Source of the DNA: Cercis canadensis
Lineage: Eukaryota; Streptophyta; Magnoliopsida; Fabales; Fabaceae
DNA: 64,000 nt
Reading direction: 5' to 3'
Assembly: GCA_003255065.1 (NCBI GenBank)
Contig: QAOA01005809.1
Location: 357,999-421,998 of the forward strand
A program made the translations under genes and the position numbers. The stretch's first letter is position 1; each line of letters opens with the position of its first letter. Shown here piece after piece: positions 24,801 through 34,866 of this stretch. A model generated the notes under the pieces. That model was not told where the DNA came from. It saw only the letters and a program-made list of their open reading frames with translations, and did not search any database.

Positions 24801-26871
24801 TTAAACCCATGAAAAAAGCACACGAGTGATTACAGGGGAGTATGACTAATGATGAACAGAGTAGAAGGAAGCTTAAGAAGTCTGCTTTCTACCATAGCAC
24901 AAGATGATCTAGAAACACAGAAGAGACTCTCAATTTCATATTGGGGCAGTGAAGAGCCAAAGACATTTTTGTGTTTTTACAATGAAAGACCCTCTGGTAA
25001 CATCCCAGCCCATCAGAAGACATATTTACATGCAAAAAATGACTCCTCTTTCCCACAATAACACCTAGCAATGAATACCAAATATTTCACAGTTTAGAGA
25101 AGATCACATCTGCTACTTCAAATCAAGGTGATGCTGCTTGACCCAATTAGAATATTATGATACCACTTTGTTGTATTCCGTTGAATGAATAACATCAACA
25201 GTTCTTAGAAACGTGATTTGACAAACAGTGATTTGGATGAAAGTTACCACTATTAAAACAAAGAATCATACTACAAGAGATTAAGGTAAGGAAAGTACAA
25301 ACAAGGATAATGGCCTTTGAACATGACTTCATAAATAGCTGAGATTTGACAATTCTTGGATAAGGTTCTGCAGAAGTAACCCATAACAAGGTCAGTCTGA
25401 TACCTTCTAACCAAAGAGAAAAAAATTGAAAATGTATAGATGATAGAACAGTTTGTTTGTAAAACAAAGCCCATCAAAATAACATCTTTTCCTTTTCTTT
25501 TTTTGCTTAGAAAGATAGTTTTATACAGTTTGTCTTCTAGTTTGAGATTCACGTTTGTACTGAAATGCATAATATCACACAGAATGAATTGAGAAAAATG
25601 TAACATGCACTTTCATATTTCTATATTAAATTAGATAGCATGAAGATGAAAGATCTGTTAATATATATTTCAACACTAAATTACACAGCTTGTATGCATA
25701 GTTATTGGAGAACCAAGATGAAGGGCATTCTGAGTCAGAAATTGACCTTCTTCAGGACACCTTAGGAGCAATTGCACCTCTTGTGATTCCTTCATCAGGA
25801 TATTCCTGCAGAAATTGACATCTCAATAGACACATACTAAGAATCAATTCCAGTGAAGATCACATTTTTTATCTAGACTAGGACAAATAAATTATAAATC
25901 AAACAAAACACCAGTGGCTATTTCTTTTACACTATGAAATGACCTCTTATTTAAATCAACACAACAAAACAACTAACAGTATTAGTCTCATCCCAGTATT
26001 GGACTATACGAGCAAGTGACCTTTTACTTTTCCACATCTTTTATTAGCATCCTTCTAAGAGTTATTACAGTCAGTTAATACTCGTGCAAAATACATAAGA
26101 GGTTAAAAGTTGTTAACTGTTACAACGTCCACAAGTATACACAAGTGACTTTACAATTCAATTAGTGCTAAATGAGATACTTAATTGGTATTCTATATAT
26201 CTTTATCACAATATTTTACGTTATCTTATCAACATCCTTTTGCAGTTTTTATCCCCCCCCCCCCCCCAAAAAAAAAAGTTGCAGTATTGAACAGTGCAAT
26301 CTATGAGCACATTTTTTAACTAGCTACACTCAACATAATGATAGCAGCAGGACCAAATAGAACTTTCAGAATGAAGAAGATAATCCATGGTTTAAGCAGC
26401 CAATTCAAAGAAAATTCCCAATTCCTCATACATTACAACAGCTTTAAACCCGTTTGGTCTCTGGAGATTTGAGCAAGCATAGACAAATCACAATTCACAA
26501 ACAAAATTTCCCAAAAAAAAAGACTATTAATTCAAAGATAGAAAACAAGTGGGTTACCAATATCGAAGCGAGTTCAACTGAAAGGGCGAGTTCAAGCAGA
26601 AATCCAGAACCGCATCCTTCCTACTACCAATGCCAATCACTTCGATAAACCCAGATTTTATTTGCCCATTTTCTCTTCCGCCATACCCATTTGGGAACGA
26701 ATCTTTCTCTGAGCTCATCGTGATTAGAAGAAAAGGCTTCGAATTGTGACTCCATCTTACCCCAAACTTGCGGCGACGAAAGGAGCATCCATGGCAAATT
26801 TGCTTGGAAGAAAATGGGCAAAACGAAGCCTTGGGAATGACCTGGAAGCTCGTGAATACAGGAAGCTCCAT
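9887..26871 (-). CDS. ARC3: ARC3, chloroplast division regulator (FtsZ-like domain plus MORN repeats), 16 exons
   Basis: Exons in transcript order: 26871-26558, 25805-25714, 25367-25303, 24306-24172, 17668-17620, 17211-17099, 17016-16945, 16746-16636, 16307-16126, 14002-13718, 13584-13505, 13393-13035, 12324-12220, 12130-11993, 11083-10917, 9959-9887. Every junction uses GT/AG and the phases close to 2340 nt, that is 779 residues plus TAG (Arabidopsis ARC3 is about 741). The ATG at 26871 is fixed by an in-frame TAA directly before it. The N-terminus (MELPVFTSF) looks like a plastid transit peptide and leads into EVIGIGSRKDAVLDFC. The FtsZ-like half has VASAGYGSDHTVAIDIFET, LVTLDEALKTANNAVLLAI and EARIGFGAAYNIKTSI. 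A divergent acidic middle follows (exons 10-12). Three MORN-type units close the protein (exons 13-15), with YKGRCQGGLPEGKG, YDGLWRYGKRSGPGTFYF and WFANFWKGKANGEGRFY. ARC3 is known to inhibit FtsZ ring assembly away from mid-plastid. Intron 4 is swollen to 6.5 kb by transposons, but the splice sites are intact. Confidence 0.95.
14092..14694 (-). other. Two phase-compatible exon-like segments inside ARC3 intron 9
   Basis: Segment X (14694-14570, 125 nt) follows acceptor tttgtcag and ends before GTTCTC; it encodes a stretch with GVYFNLARMNKGISSVRSM. Segment Y (14176-14092, 85 nt) follows acceptor ttttaccag and encodes GIDYCGMYNVDGDSVDYID. The phase is right at every step: exon 9 to X, X to Y, and Y to exon 10. 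Together they add 210 nt (70 codons) with no stop. They have no counterpart in the ARC3 protein as I know it, and exon 9 to exon 10 is also in frame. They could be a lineage-specific cassette or a captured fragment of another spliced gene. I do not recognise the protein family. Confidence 0.4.
14928..15660 (+). repeat. LTR-like segment in ARC3 intron 9, with an assembly-suspect duplication
   Basis: A 170-bp stretch (GAGTGTTGGCTTGGCACATG onward) occurs at about 14931-15104 and again at about 15236-15408, with a single N at 15105. Downstream are a TATA-like GTATTTAAATGC near 15473 and CT-rich transcribed-looking DNA, as in a plant LTR read on the plus strand. No internal retroelement domain is attached. 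The duplication beside the N is probably an unmerged contig overlap, so the true length is uncertain. Confidence 0.4.
17357..17450. repeat. Near-perfect 39-bp hairpin in ARC3 intron 5
   Basis: The left arm is 17357-17395 and the right arm 17412-17450, with a 16-nt loop. The arms begin ATGTTGAAAGGTTAGCAA and differ at only 2 of 39 positions. In the ARC3 pre-mRNA it would fold as a long stem between exons 5 and 6. It could be a tiny fold-back element or a young small-RNA hairpin. No flanking target duplication is evident. Confidence 0.8.
17747..17917 (-). mobile_element. 3' tail of a truncated LINE in ARC3 intron 4 (continues from 23476)
   Basis: On the minus strand this runs from a CT-rich stretch to CTTAATGAATTTC and then an A-rich tail (T run at 17747-17754 on the plus strand), the usual 3' end of plant LINEs. 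It joins the piece at 23476-23870 once the gypsy element (17923-23470) and one copy of its CTATC duplication are removed. No LINE target-site duplication was found. Confidence 0.6.
17923..18270 (-). repeat. Gypsy 3' LTR (element orientation)
   Basis: 348 bp with TG...CA ends and identical by eye to the copy at 23123-23470. The pol reading frame runs 85 bp into this LTR and stops at 18186. The purine-rich AGGGCGGCAA just outside it (about 18271-18280, minus strand) is the probable polypurine tract. Confidence 0.95.
18186..21164 (-). pseudogene. Gypsy pol: reverse transcriptase, RNase H, integrase, chromodomain
   Basis: An open frame of 992 residues. The reverse transcriptase has TKLDLKSGFHQI (Asp144) and VFFDDILIYS (Asp208-Asp209). 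RNase H has IECDASGTG (Asp354) and YTDQRSLKHLL (Asp416). The integrase core has Asp612, Asp672 and Glu708 (SDRDPLF, DGQTEVLNR). A chromodomain with VKWKGGSSDDTTWE sits at about 905-950. Two defects show. The integrase zinc site is His542, His549, Cys579, but the fourth ligand is Arg582 (codon CGC at 19421-19419) instead of Cys. An in-frame TAG at 21179-21177 also separates protease from this frame, 12 nt before its first ATG. Whether the TAG is read through is unknown. Otherwise the frame is unusually intact. Confidence 0.93.
21177..21594 (-). pseudogene. Gypsy protease, C-terminal part, cut from its active site by a solo LTR
   Basis: After the TRIM-like insertion the frame resumes with ATHNFISTELTQALG and runs through LDLGGMDIILGVDWL, the conserved flap/C-terminal block of plant gypsy proteases. 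It ends at TAG (21179-21177). The catalytic DSG lies on the other side of the insertion, at the end of the gag frame. Protease and reverse transcriptase share one frame across the TAG. Confidence 0.88.
21595..21725 (-). mobile_element. TRIM-like solo LTR, 131 bp, nested in the gypsy protease
   Basis: It begins TGTTAGGAAC and ends CGTAACA (plus strand), with 5-bp terminal inverted repeats TGTTA/TAACA, and is flanked by CTCCA at 21590-21594 and 21726-21730. On the minus strand it carries GGGAAGTCCCACATCGG, a motif common at the start of plant TRIM LTRs. Having only one LTR and a perfect 5-bp duplication, it is a solo LTR. It falls exactly between the DSG and AT of the protease active site. Confidence 0.85.
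21637..23055 (-). pseudogene. Gypsy gag with start of protease
   Basis: A 472-codon frame. The retrotransposon gag region has VGWITRAEIYFEV and LKRALIARYGGRKFENPFEE at about residues 98-166. The zinc knuckle CFRCGEKYHPLHQC (C-X2-C-X4-H-X4-C) is at 355-368. Protease catalytic LIDSG is at 439-443. From residue 444 onward the sequence is translated solo-LTR DNA and ends in a false stop, so the native gag-pol frame is interrupted here. The ATG lies 68 bp inside the 5' LTR. Confidence 0.9.
23103..23119 (-). other. Gypsy primer-binding site, matches tRNA-Tyr 3' end
   Basis: Three bases inside the 5' LTR the minus strand reads TGGTCCGACCTGCCGGA. This is the complement of CCGGCAGGTCGGA plus CCA, which is the 3' end of plant tRNA-Tyr(GUA) as I remember it. 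The match is 17 of 17. Confidence 0.75.
23123..23470 (-). repeat. Gypsy 5' LTR (element orientation)
   Basis: 348 bp, identical by eye to 17923-18270, with TG...CA ends. It is followed in element orientation by the primer-binding site. Confidence 0.95.
23476..23870 (-). pseudogene. LINE reverse transcriptase zinc-binding (zf-RVT) fragment in ARC3 intron 4
   Basis: The minus strand encodes CGSSSETATNLVLHCSAATF and then LWNSLFDLFGEF and GEKRLNFFGSAQ, the C-terminal zf-RVT region of plant LINEs. The coding part ends near 23606. The 3' non-coding tail continues to 23476, is broken by the gypsy insertion, and resumes at 17917-17747. The 5' limit is uncertain and no reverse transcriptase core is visible, so it is a 5'-truncated copy. 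Confidence 0.7.
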
Positions 26872-27344
26872 TTATACGAGCAGAAATAGAGATAAGGCTT
26901 CCATTTAGGAACTGAAACTCTATTTCTTGTGCAATAGTATACCAATATGGTTAAACACTTAAACTAATACTTGGGAGAGAACGGTGTTTCGCCCACCTCC
27001 ACTAAGATACTCTACTATTTTTTATTTTTTTTCCTTGTGATTCTGCAGTTAGATACTCTACTTGTAACAGGAAGCGTGGCTGGCGAGAGATTTTTGGGCC
27101 TTGTTTGCTTTCTTTTCAAAGGGAAATTGTAAGCTATATTTGCCATTTTTGGGTATAGCTATCTATCTCCACTTACTTGACCGGGTTCATATAAGATTCA
27201 TCTAGTAATTTTAGAGTTGTTATAAAAACTTTTAAAAAATTAAGTCACCCTTATGTAACAAAATATATAATTTGTTATAAAATGTATAAATAGTATAATA
27301 TCAAAAAAATGCCAAATTCTAATTTTGTTTTGGGGGAAAGTTAG

Positions 27345-27612
27345 GGTGTGTTTGATTCTATTTTTATTTTTTTTTGTTTTTAAAAATTATTTTTGAAAAC
27401 TATGTTTAAAAATTTTTCTACAAAACAAAAGTATAAAAAAATTTGTTTGATAATTATCATTGTGTCATTAATGAAAACAATTTATCCTCCTTTTACTTAT
27501 TTTGGAAACCAAAACAGACATTTCTTGTTTTTGTTTTCTTATTTTTAGAACAATGTTTTGAGAATAAGTTTTCAAAACATGTAAACAAAAATAGCCCTAT
27601 CAAATAAGTTTT
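27345..27612. repeat. MITE-like AT-rich fold-back segment
   Basis: It starts GTGTGTTTGATTCTATTTTT and ends AACAAAAATAGCCCTATCAAA, whose complement resembles the start. This is the common plant MITE layout of T-rich start and A-rich end. The ends match imperfectly and no target duplication was verified. Confidence 0.4.
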
Positions 27613-27690
27613 TTTGTTTTATTTTTTTGTGTGACTTATTTTTTTTAAGATATTCACAATGACACCTAAATTATTAGGTGGGTCCACCCA

Positions 27691-27832
27691 AATCTACTCA
27701 GGTGAGAATAGTACTACCTAAAAAATGACAAATATAACATATCATGCTCTTTATTTAAAATAATCTACTCAGGTGAGAATAGTACTACCTAAAAAATGAC
27801 TAATATAACATATCATGCTCTTTATTTAAAAT
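27691..27832. repeat. 71-bp tandem duplication
   Basis: Two adjacent copies, 27691-27761 and 27762-27832, each begin AATCTACTCAGGTGAG and differ at one or two bases. Confidence 0.85.
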
Positions 27833-28143
27833 AAACTAAATAGTATTTTTTTTCCTTTTTTTTTTTTGTTTTTATAAGCAAGCAATAGTGTGTTATCAAG
27901 CTATGAAACATACATACCATCCTTCTCTAACAGCCTCATATGGAGGATGGATAAACCTACCAACTTCTAAGCTAAGCGGTTCACTAGACCATCCTAGACA
28001 ATATTTATCCCATGTTGAAAGAATATGAGGTATGTCAAATAACATCGCATAGTTACTACTTGTAACCTTGAAAGTTTATTGTAGCACACGTACATGGTCT
28101 GCCTTAGGAAAGATAATAGTGAACACTACAATAGGATTAGGTT

Positions 28144-28446
28144 TCACAAACTAACCCTAATTAGGGCAAGGAAATGAGAGATTTTGTCAATAACTCGATC
28201 AGCTCTATTGTAGAAGACCATAATAGGAGTGGCATTAACCAACAGAAGCCTAGAGACACCACGAATTCTATGGCTTGGTTGATGCCAAGAACCAAGACAA
28301 AGCGAAAAACCTTTCCTAGGTGCAATCACAAACTGAACATTGTGATCACTACTCTGGGCAACCTAGGATGCAAGAGTTTGCACATTCTTCCAGGAATCCA
28401 TATATGCAGCAGCACATTTCTTAGCAAGAACCACAACTTCCATTAG
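28144..28446 (-). pseudogene. LINE-derived fragment (same family as 44088-44622)
   Basis: The minus strand reads MEVVVLAKKCAAAYMDSW. About 100 bp (28360-28455) matches 44070-44170 almost base for base. This is the linker between the zf-RVT and RNase H parts of a plant LINE. The rest has stops and cannot be assigned. Confidence 0.6.
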
Positions 28447-29149
28447 TGACAGCGTATGATATTGAAACACTACCAGAGTTTTATTTTTTTTTTTATTTTT
28501 TGGGTTTTAATGGTAAGGGTATTCCCAATTAGTTTTTGTTCATCCCCCATATCAGCCTAGTGCATTTAAGAAAAAAAAAATTCTTGAATGTTAGCCCCAA
28601 GATTCAAACATTGACTAACTTGAATAAACTTATTGCATATTTATTACTAATTAAACCAAACCGTTGGGTTCGCTACCAAATTTCGACGATACCAGATTCA
28701 TTCAAGGCAAATTTTGTCAAAGCATTGCAATGAGATTTATTACTCTCTTTTTTTGAGGGGGCAATGAGATTAATTACTTAGTAGCAGCAAGTCATGTAAA
28801 TTGAACTTTTTATTTGATATTTTCCTTTCTGATTGAAATAAAGATAGAGAAAATTGTGAGAAGATATAGGCACAAAATTTAATTACATGAAAAATCAAAG
28901 TAACACAAATTACTTGCTTCTCGATTTTTTTTTATAAAAAAAAATCTTACCCTTATGACGTGGTATTAGACAGTTAGTTGAGTCTGTGTGATCTCTGGTG
29001 GTTGCATAAAATGGAAGCTTTGTTGCATTGACTTGACTGATTAATGTGTAAGTAATTTCCACCAAGGTTTGGGTATATGGCTGTTCTCTTGTGTGATCAG
29101 AAAAATGCTGAAACCAAAACAGTATTAGAAATCATCAAAATTCTCTCAC

Positions 29150-32100
29150 ATGGGATGGCCTTGCATCAAGTGGTGGTTTCCATTGTTTTATGCAATAATT
29201 GTGGTTTAAATCAATGGTTGCAATAGTTGCTTCCAAGAAGAGAAGACAGCACTTCTAGAATACAAGGAATTTCTCAAGTTCCACAATTATTCTGCCCAGC
29301 CTCTCCTACCTTCGTGGGTGTCTGACCCAATCAATGACTGTTGTACTTGGAAGAAAGTCACATGTGATCCATGCATCTCTCCCTTGATGCTGAATATGAA
29401 TGGGAAATATATTACAACTCCTTTAGTTCTAACTTGTCTTTGCTCCAAACTTTTAGCTTGAACTTGTCTTTGTTGCAACCCTTAAAGGAATTGAGAACTC
29501 TTAACTTGTCTTTCAATCATTTTGATGGATTGATTCTTGATAAAGGCTCGAGACCCCTTCAATCTAATACACCTTTTTATCTATGTTTCTATTGAAAGAA
29601 GTATTTAGAAGAACTAAGAGAGTACTTTTAGCCTATGTCTTTTCCTTTTGCCTATACTGATGGAGTATCACAAGCTATTTATAGGCTAGGCTAGGGACCC
29701 TATCATATAATTATTTGTAATAATTTCCTTCCATCAATGAGACTAACTGTTTAACAATTATCTCAAAATAACTGTCTCTTCTCATAACTAGCTAATTATC
29801 TAATAAATAAATGTATCTTATTAGTGAATAAACATCCACTAATTATCTGATAGATAAACATATCTTACCAATTATCTAATAGATACATATCTCTTATTAG
29901 TGATAGATAAATATCTCTTTAGTGGGTCATTTTAGTCTCAAAAGAGACGTGGCTAACATCTATTTCTTGTTTCTTTCTTTCTTTTTTCCCCTCTAATATA
30001 GAGAATATATATCCATTTGTTAGTAACAATAATAGCAACTTATAATAAATTATGAAATTGATATTTTGAAAATTATCTTGAAGATTATAAAAGTGTGTCA
30101 ACATTGAAGATCTTGGAGACATTAGATCTCAATCACAATTTCTTTAACCTGAGCATCATAAGATCATTGAAAACTCTCACATCCCTCAAGAATCTAATCC
30201 TTAATGATATAATCGTATAAAAGAAAACTTTCCTACCTAAGGTAACCATATGCATTCATATATGAACTCTAACTCAAAATTAATAGACATTCCTTTTGCA
30301 ATCTAAGCTATATATAAAGGAAAGTCTATATGTTCTTATTTGCAACATTTTGTTCATTGTTATCAGTTTTACAAAACTTGGAGAAGTTGGATTTGAGCAA
30401 CAATCAACCTGGGAGTCCCTCCACAACCCAAGGTACGCATGCGCGCGTGTGTGATAAAATTAGTAATTTGTTTAGACTTTTAAAAGGCTTCATGTATAGT
30501 TTGTAAGATTTTTGTTTTTCCCTTTTGCTATTTGAAATTTTGAATAAAATATACTGAGCATGCTTAGTAATTGATGTAAAATACTTACTTCGAATTGGCA
30601 AATAATTCAAACTAAGTAACTAACAAACCTTCTCTTGAGAACATAATTTTATGATGCTTCTCATAAAGTAGGAGTATTTGCATTTAATTGAATAACTATT
30701 TAGCAATTATTATTATATTTAATTTCCAAATGAACCCCTCCGCTGGGCGATTGTTTATTTATTTTTTTTTTTTTCTTGGTTGACAACTGACTGGTTGTTT
30801 CCTCTTGCTTACTGATATTAAAAACTTAGGATTGTTTTTCACTTCTTTCTTTAATTCAAAAAATAAAGGTTTTAATTTTGAAGTTTGATTTGTGACAAAA
30901 AAAAATTGTAATTGTGACATCAAAAGCTGTGACTTGAAATTTTCAGATCCCAGTGCTTTGTCTACGCCAAAAATGTTAAAAACTCTAAATTTGGGTTCCA
31001 ACAAGTTTGACGAGAAAATATTAGAGTATTTATTTGCTCTCCCAACTCTCACATCTTTGTTCCCAGATTGTAATAACTACAAAAGGGCTCTAGATAGCCA
31101 TAAATGCATTGTTTAGTTTTATCTCAGTAAACTCATTTCTACTTACCCCTATCCCCTTTTTTGAAAGAAATAGATGTAGAATTTTCATTAGTGCAGTGTA
31201 AAATGCTTTGGTCCGTATCAATCCAATATAGTTCCTTATCCTTGATGATTAATTAAATGTGAATTTCACCATAATTCAAATTAACAACACTAAATATTTG
31301 TTTCTCTGCATTCTTCTCAAGTTTTATCTAACCTAAGCAACTTGGAAATCTTTATCTTAAGATCCTTTTTCTTTTTGAGAAAATATTGTAGACTTTAATA
31401 TTACCAAAAAAAGAAAAAACCTCACTTATATTATTTGTCTCCCTAGGCTTTCTTCCAATATGGGAAGGTAACATAATCTCATTGATGTATTGTTATTTTG
31501 AAATGTTAATTTTGTTTTTTTTCTTTTTTGACTCTCTAGGTTTGTGTAACATGAAGACTCTTCAAGAGTTGGACTTCAATTATAATATATTGAATGGAAC
31601 ATTGGATACATGCCTTGACAGTTTGACATCACTTGGAGCTCTTGATCTCTCATATAACAATTTAAGCAGAGCATAGCATCACCTCTCATTACTAGCCTTG
31701 CACCCCTTGAGTATCTTTCCCTTTGCAATAACAATTTTGAAGGCTCATTCTCATTAAGCTTGTTGGCTAATCATTGATCAAAGCTTAAGGTATTAATACT
31801 TGGACAAATGAAAAGAAATAAGTTTCAAGTGGACATTGAAATGGATCCCTTCATTTCAATTGACAGTTCTAAAGATGGCTAATTGTCAGGTGAACTCACC
31901 TACAGGAACAATGCCTTCCTTCCTTTGTTGATCTCTCCAGAAACAACCTAGTTGGCATGTTTCCCAACTGGTTGCTAGTGAACAACCCAAAGCTGGAATA
32001 TTTGTTCTTGAACGATAACTCTTTCATTGAATCATTTCAACTACCCACTCATCTAAATCAACGCATGGATCAACTCCTCGAATTTGACATATCAGGCAAC

Positions 32101-33290
32101 AAGATCCAAGGTTGGATACCAGAAAACATTGGATTCTTCTTTCCAAATTTAAATACTCTAAATGTCTCCAGCAATAAATTTGATGGTGATATTTCTGCTT
32201 CAATTGGAGAGATGTCAAACTTGGGCGTTCTGGATTTGGCACACAATAATTTTTCAGGTGAAAGAGCTAAACAGATTCTCCTGGGATGCTTCTCATTAAC
32301 CTTATTGATGAGATTATCACTTAATAGTTTGCGGGGATAAATATTTCCAACACGTACGAATTGGAAATATTTACAATTCTTGATGATGGATAACAAGCAG
32401 TTCAATGGAACACTTGAAATTGGAATATTGAGTATGAATGATCTATGGAAATTTGATATTTCCAACAATAAGTTACCAGGTAGGCTTCCTGCTGGTTGGA
32501 TTAGCAGCAATCTTGGTTACTTAAGTGTTTCAAGGAACAACTTTGAAGGTGAAATACCAAAAGAGTTGTGCAAACTTTTTGAAAGTATTCCAAAGGACAT
32601 TTACAAGCTTCAGAATTTGAAGATTCTTTTTATTGGGAGGCAATGGGTTGCAAGGTAAACTTCCTTGTGAGATATGCAAGTTAAAAAGACTCAATTTCTT
32701 AGACTTTTCACGTAATAATTTCACTGCCTCCATACCCTCTTGCTTCAATAATATATCCTTTGCCAAGGATGTTGATTTCATCATTCGATCATTAATTGAT
32801 AGTATATCTGTGCCACTGTATTCTACATATTCATATGGGTTCCATTTTGAAATGTTCTATGTGCCTTTGGTAGAGGAAGTGCAACTCATAACAAAAAGTT
32901 TAGCCCTATCATATACAGCTGATATCCTTAATTATATGTTAGGGTTAGATTTATCACTCAATCAATTAATAGGAGAATTATTAGCTCTCCATGTATTGAA
33001 CTTATCTCACAACCATTTGAATGGAACCATTCCTGAAACCTTCTGCAAGTTAATTGAAAAAAATAGAGAGCTTAGACCTTTCTTACAACAATTTGAGTGG
33101 AAACATTTCTCCTCAGTTACAAGATTTGAACTACTTGGCCATTTTCAATGTGTCCTACAACAATCTATGAGGTAGATTACCTAATCGAAGACAATTCGGG
33201 ACCTTTGATGAGAGCACTTCCTTTTTTGAAGTTTTGGTGCATCCTTTGTTATGGTACAATTGATATTGGTGGCTGTCCTTTGGATCAACC
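29150..33290 (+). pseudogene. LRR receptor-like protein (RLP), decayed multi-exon gene, 5' part
   Basis: ATG at 29150 opens a signal peptide (MGWPCIKWWFPLFYAIIVV) that is stopped by TAA at 29207-29209. The frame then continues with the LRRNT cap: EEKTALLEYKEFLKFHN and INDCCTWKKVTCDP. LRR units follow across several exons: LRTLNLSFNHFDG near 29490, LETLDLNHNFFNL near 30110, NLEKLDLSNNQ near 30380, LQELDFNYNILNGT near 31570. A longer run is at 31957-33175, including LDLAHNNFSG and LNLSHNHLNGTIPE. Then come FNVSYNNL and the juxtamembrane segment, entering the membrane helix VQLILVAVLWIN at 33254-33290. At least five stops or frameshifts are seen. The copia element at 33291 cuts it within the helix-to-cytoplasm border. 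Relatives are plasma-membrane immune or developmental receptors without a kinase. This copy cannot make a receptor. Confidence 0.9.
29545..29930. repeat. LTR-like segment inside the RLP pseudogene
   Basis: After the first LRR exon the sequence changes to AT-rich DNA with AGCTATTTATAGGCTAGG (TATA-like). It also has repeated TATCTAATAGATA-type motifs, as in copia LTR promoters. The limits are not defined and no target duplication was found. It may simply be intron. Confidence 0.3.
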
Positions 33291-34408
33291 TAAAAGTTGC
33301 AGGAAATACTCCTAGAGGGGGTGAATAGGAGATTTTAAAAATTAAAGCTAAAACAGTTCTTAATACAAATTTTAGCTCCAGTTTCAGTTCACTTCAAGAA
33401 CTAGTTCTATGATAAAACATAATTTAATTGACATGGTGAACTAGCTAAAACACTGAAGAACAAAACATGAATAAATTAGAATATCATACTCAGGCAATAG
33501 AGAGAAAAATAAATCTAAAAAATGCTGATAAACTCATAATTAAAGAGAAGTAAGGAGAAGGAGAGTTTAGCAAGAGATTTTTATAGTGGTTCAGCTAATA
33601 TTGCCTACATCCACTTCTCCTAATTGCTTAAGGTTCCACTAGAACTGAGTTTAGTTGTCCAAGCTTCTCCAAGCTTTACATCCATGGTTTTTTTTTCCAG
33701 TTAACCAAGAATTCACACCCTTTAGCAAGCAAACCAAAGGTCATTCACTCAGATTTCTCCCACAAAAATTTGATTACATAATCCCATTTTTCATAAAGGT
33801 AGCCCCATAAAGCAACTCTCTGAACAAAGAAGAAATTTGAAACTATTGCACTTAATGAAAAAGAAGAAGAGAGAAAAGCAAAGTACAAAGACTAAGTAAA
33901 ATAACATTCTTCGTTCTCACTCTCTCTTACTTCGAAGCCTCGAGTATTGAATAATAAAGGAGATAGGTAAACATGAAGACCATCAAATAACCAACTTCTC
34001 CTTGGACACCTGTCATACCGAGCACCAAAGAAAACCCAATACTTTATCCTTTTGTCCTTTAGTGACAAAATATCTTTCTTTTTCCTTTGAAAAGTAGATC
34101 TTCCAACGGCACCTCCAAGAGGAAATTTCCTCACTTTGCTGAGGTAATTTCCTGCCATGTTTGCAAAGTTCCTAGTCATCCTAGAGTCTTCAATTATTCC
34201 TTGTCAACATCAACACTCTTGGGCGGTTAACTTCTGGAAGAACAAGACCTCTTTCACTAAAACTAGTTCTCTGTTAAGGAAAGAACTAGTTCCCAAGGCT
34301 ATTAACTAACTTGTTCTAAAACAAACACTTAAGCAAAAAGAACAAGGTTAGTAACATTAGGTTCATTTGTTATCATAAAAAATGGATTGGAGAATTGTGA
34401 GGCCAACA
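33291..34408 (-). repeat. Copia 3' LTR (element orientation)
   Basis: 1118 bp. The outer end is TAAAAGTTGCAGG where the partner LTR has TGAAAGTTGCAGG, so the terminal TG is mutated. The inner end is GAGGCCAACA. Confidence 0.9.
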
Positions 34409-34425
34409 ATCTCCCCTTTTTTTTA
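34409..34425 (-). other. Copia polypurine tract
   Basis: On the minus strand AAAAAAAAGGGGAGAT stands directly before the 3' LTR, as expected for second-strand priming. Confidence 0.8.
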
Positions 34426-34866
34426 TGATAACAAATACCTAAAATAAATCTCTCCTTAAAAATATGCATACTTCAAAATTGGTTTCAAAACTAGTTCTTA
34501 AAGCAATTTTCAAAACAAATTTTCAGACAGAGGGAGTTTAAACTCATATATAATCCAACAATTTAAACTGAATATCTTAGATTTCTCCCCATTTGTCATT
34601 ATCAAAGAGACAAGGGAGAATAATAACAGGTGACACAAGAAAAATATTCTAGAATTCAAATCAAAAACCAAAAAGCAGAAACAGAATATCAAAACAGAGA
34701 GAGCCAGAAAAGATACTATTATAGATTCAAAAGATTCTCCATTAACAAAAGTCAAGTAGACTATGGACAAATTCATAATGCATGATATGCAAAAAAGAAA
34801 ATAACACTAAAGGCTGGAGAACGATCAAGTTAACTACATACACAACTGAAACTTTAACAAAGAAAA

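Larger units (their letters stand above)
26872..29149. other. Intergenic region between ARC3 promoter and the RLP pseudogene
   Basis: The first few hundred bases hold the ARC3 promoter and 5' UTR; no single TATA box can be assigned with confidence. AT-rich repeats and homopolymers follow, plus the small elements listed separately. No gene is seen. Confidence 0.5.

Noticed and set aside
26249-26278. C(16)A(11) run as a functional tract
   Set aside because: Homopolymers of this kind are common sequencing and slippage products; nothing nearby uses it.
33892-34179. 95-codon minus-strand frame (and the like at 41812-42042) as genes
   Set aside because: They are matching parts of the two copia LTRs, not host genes.
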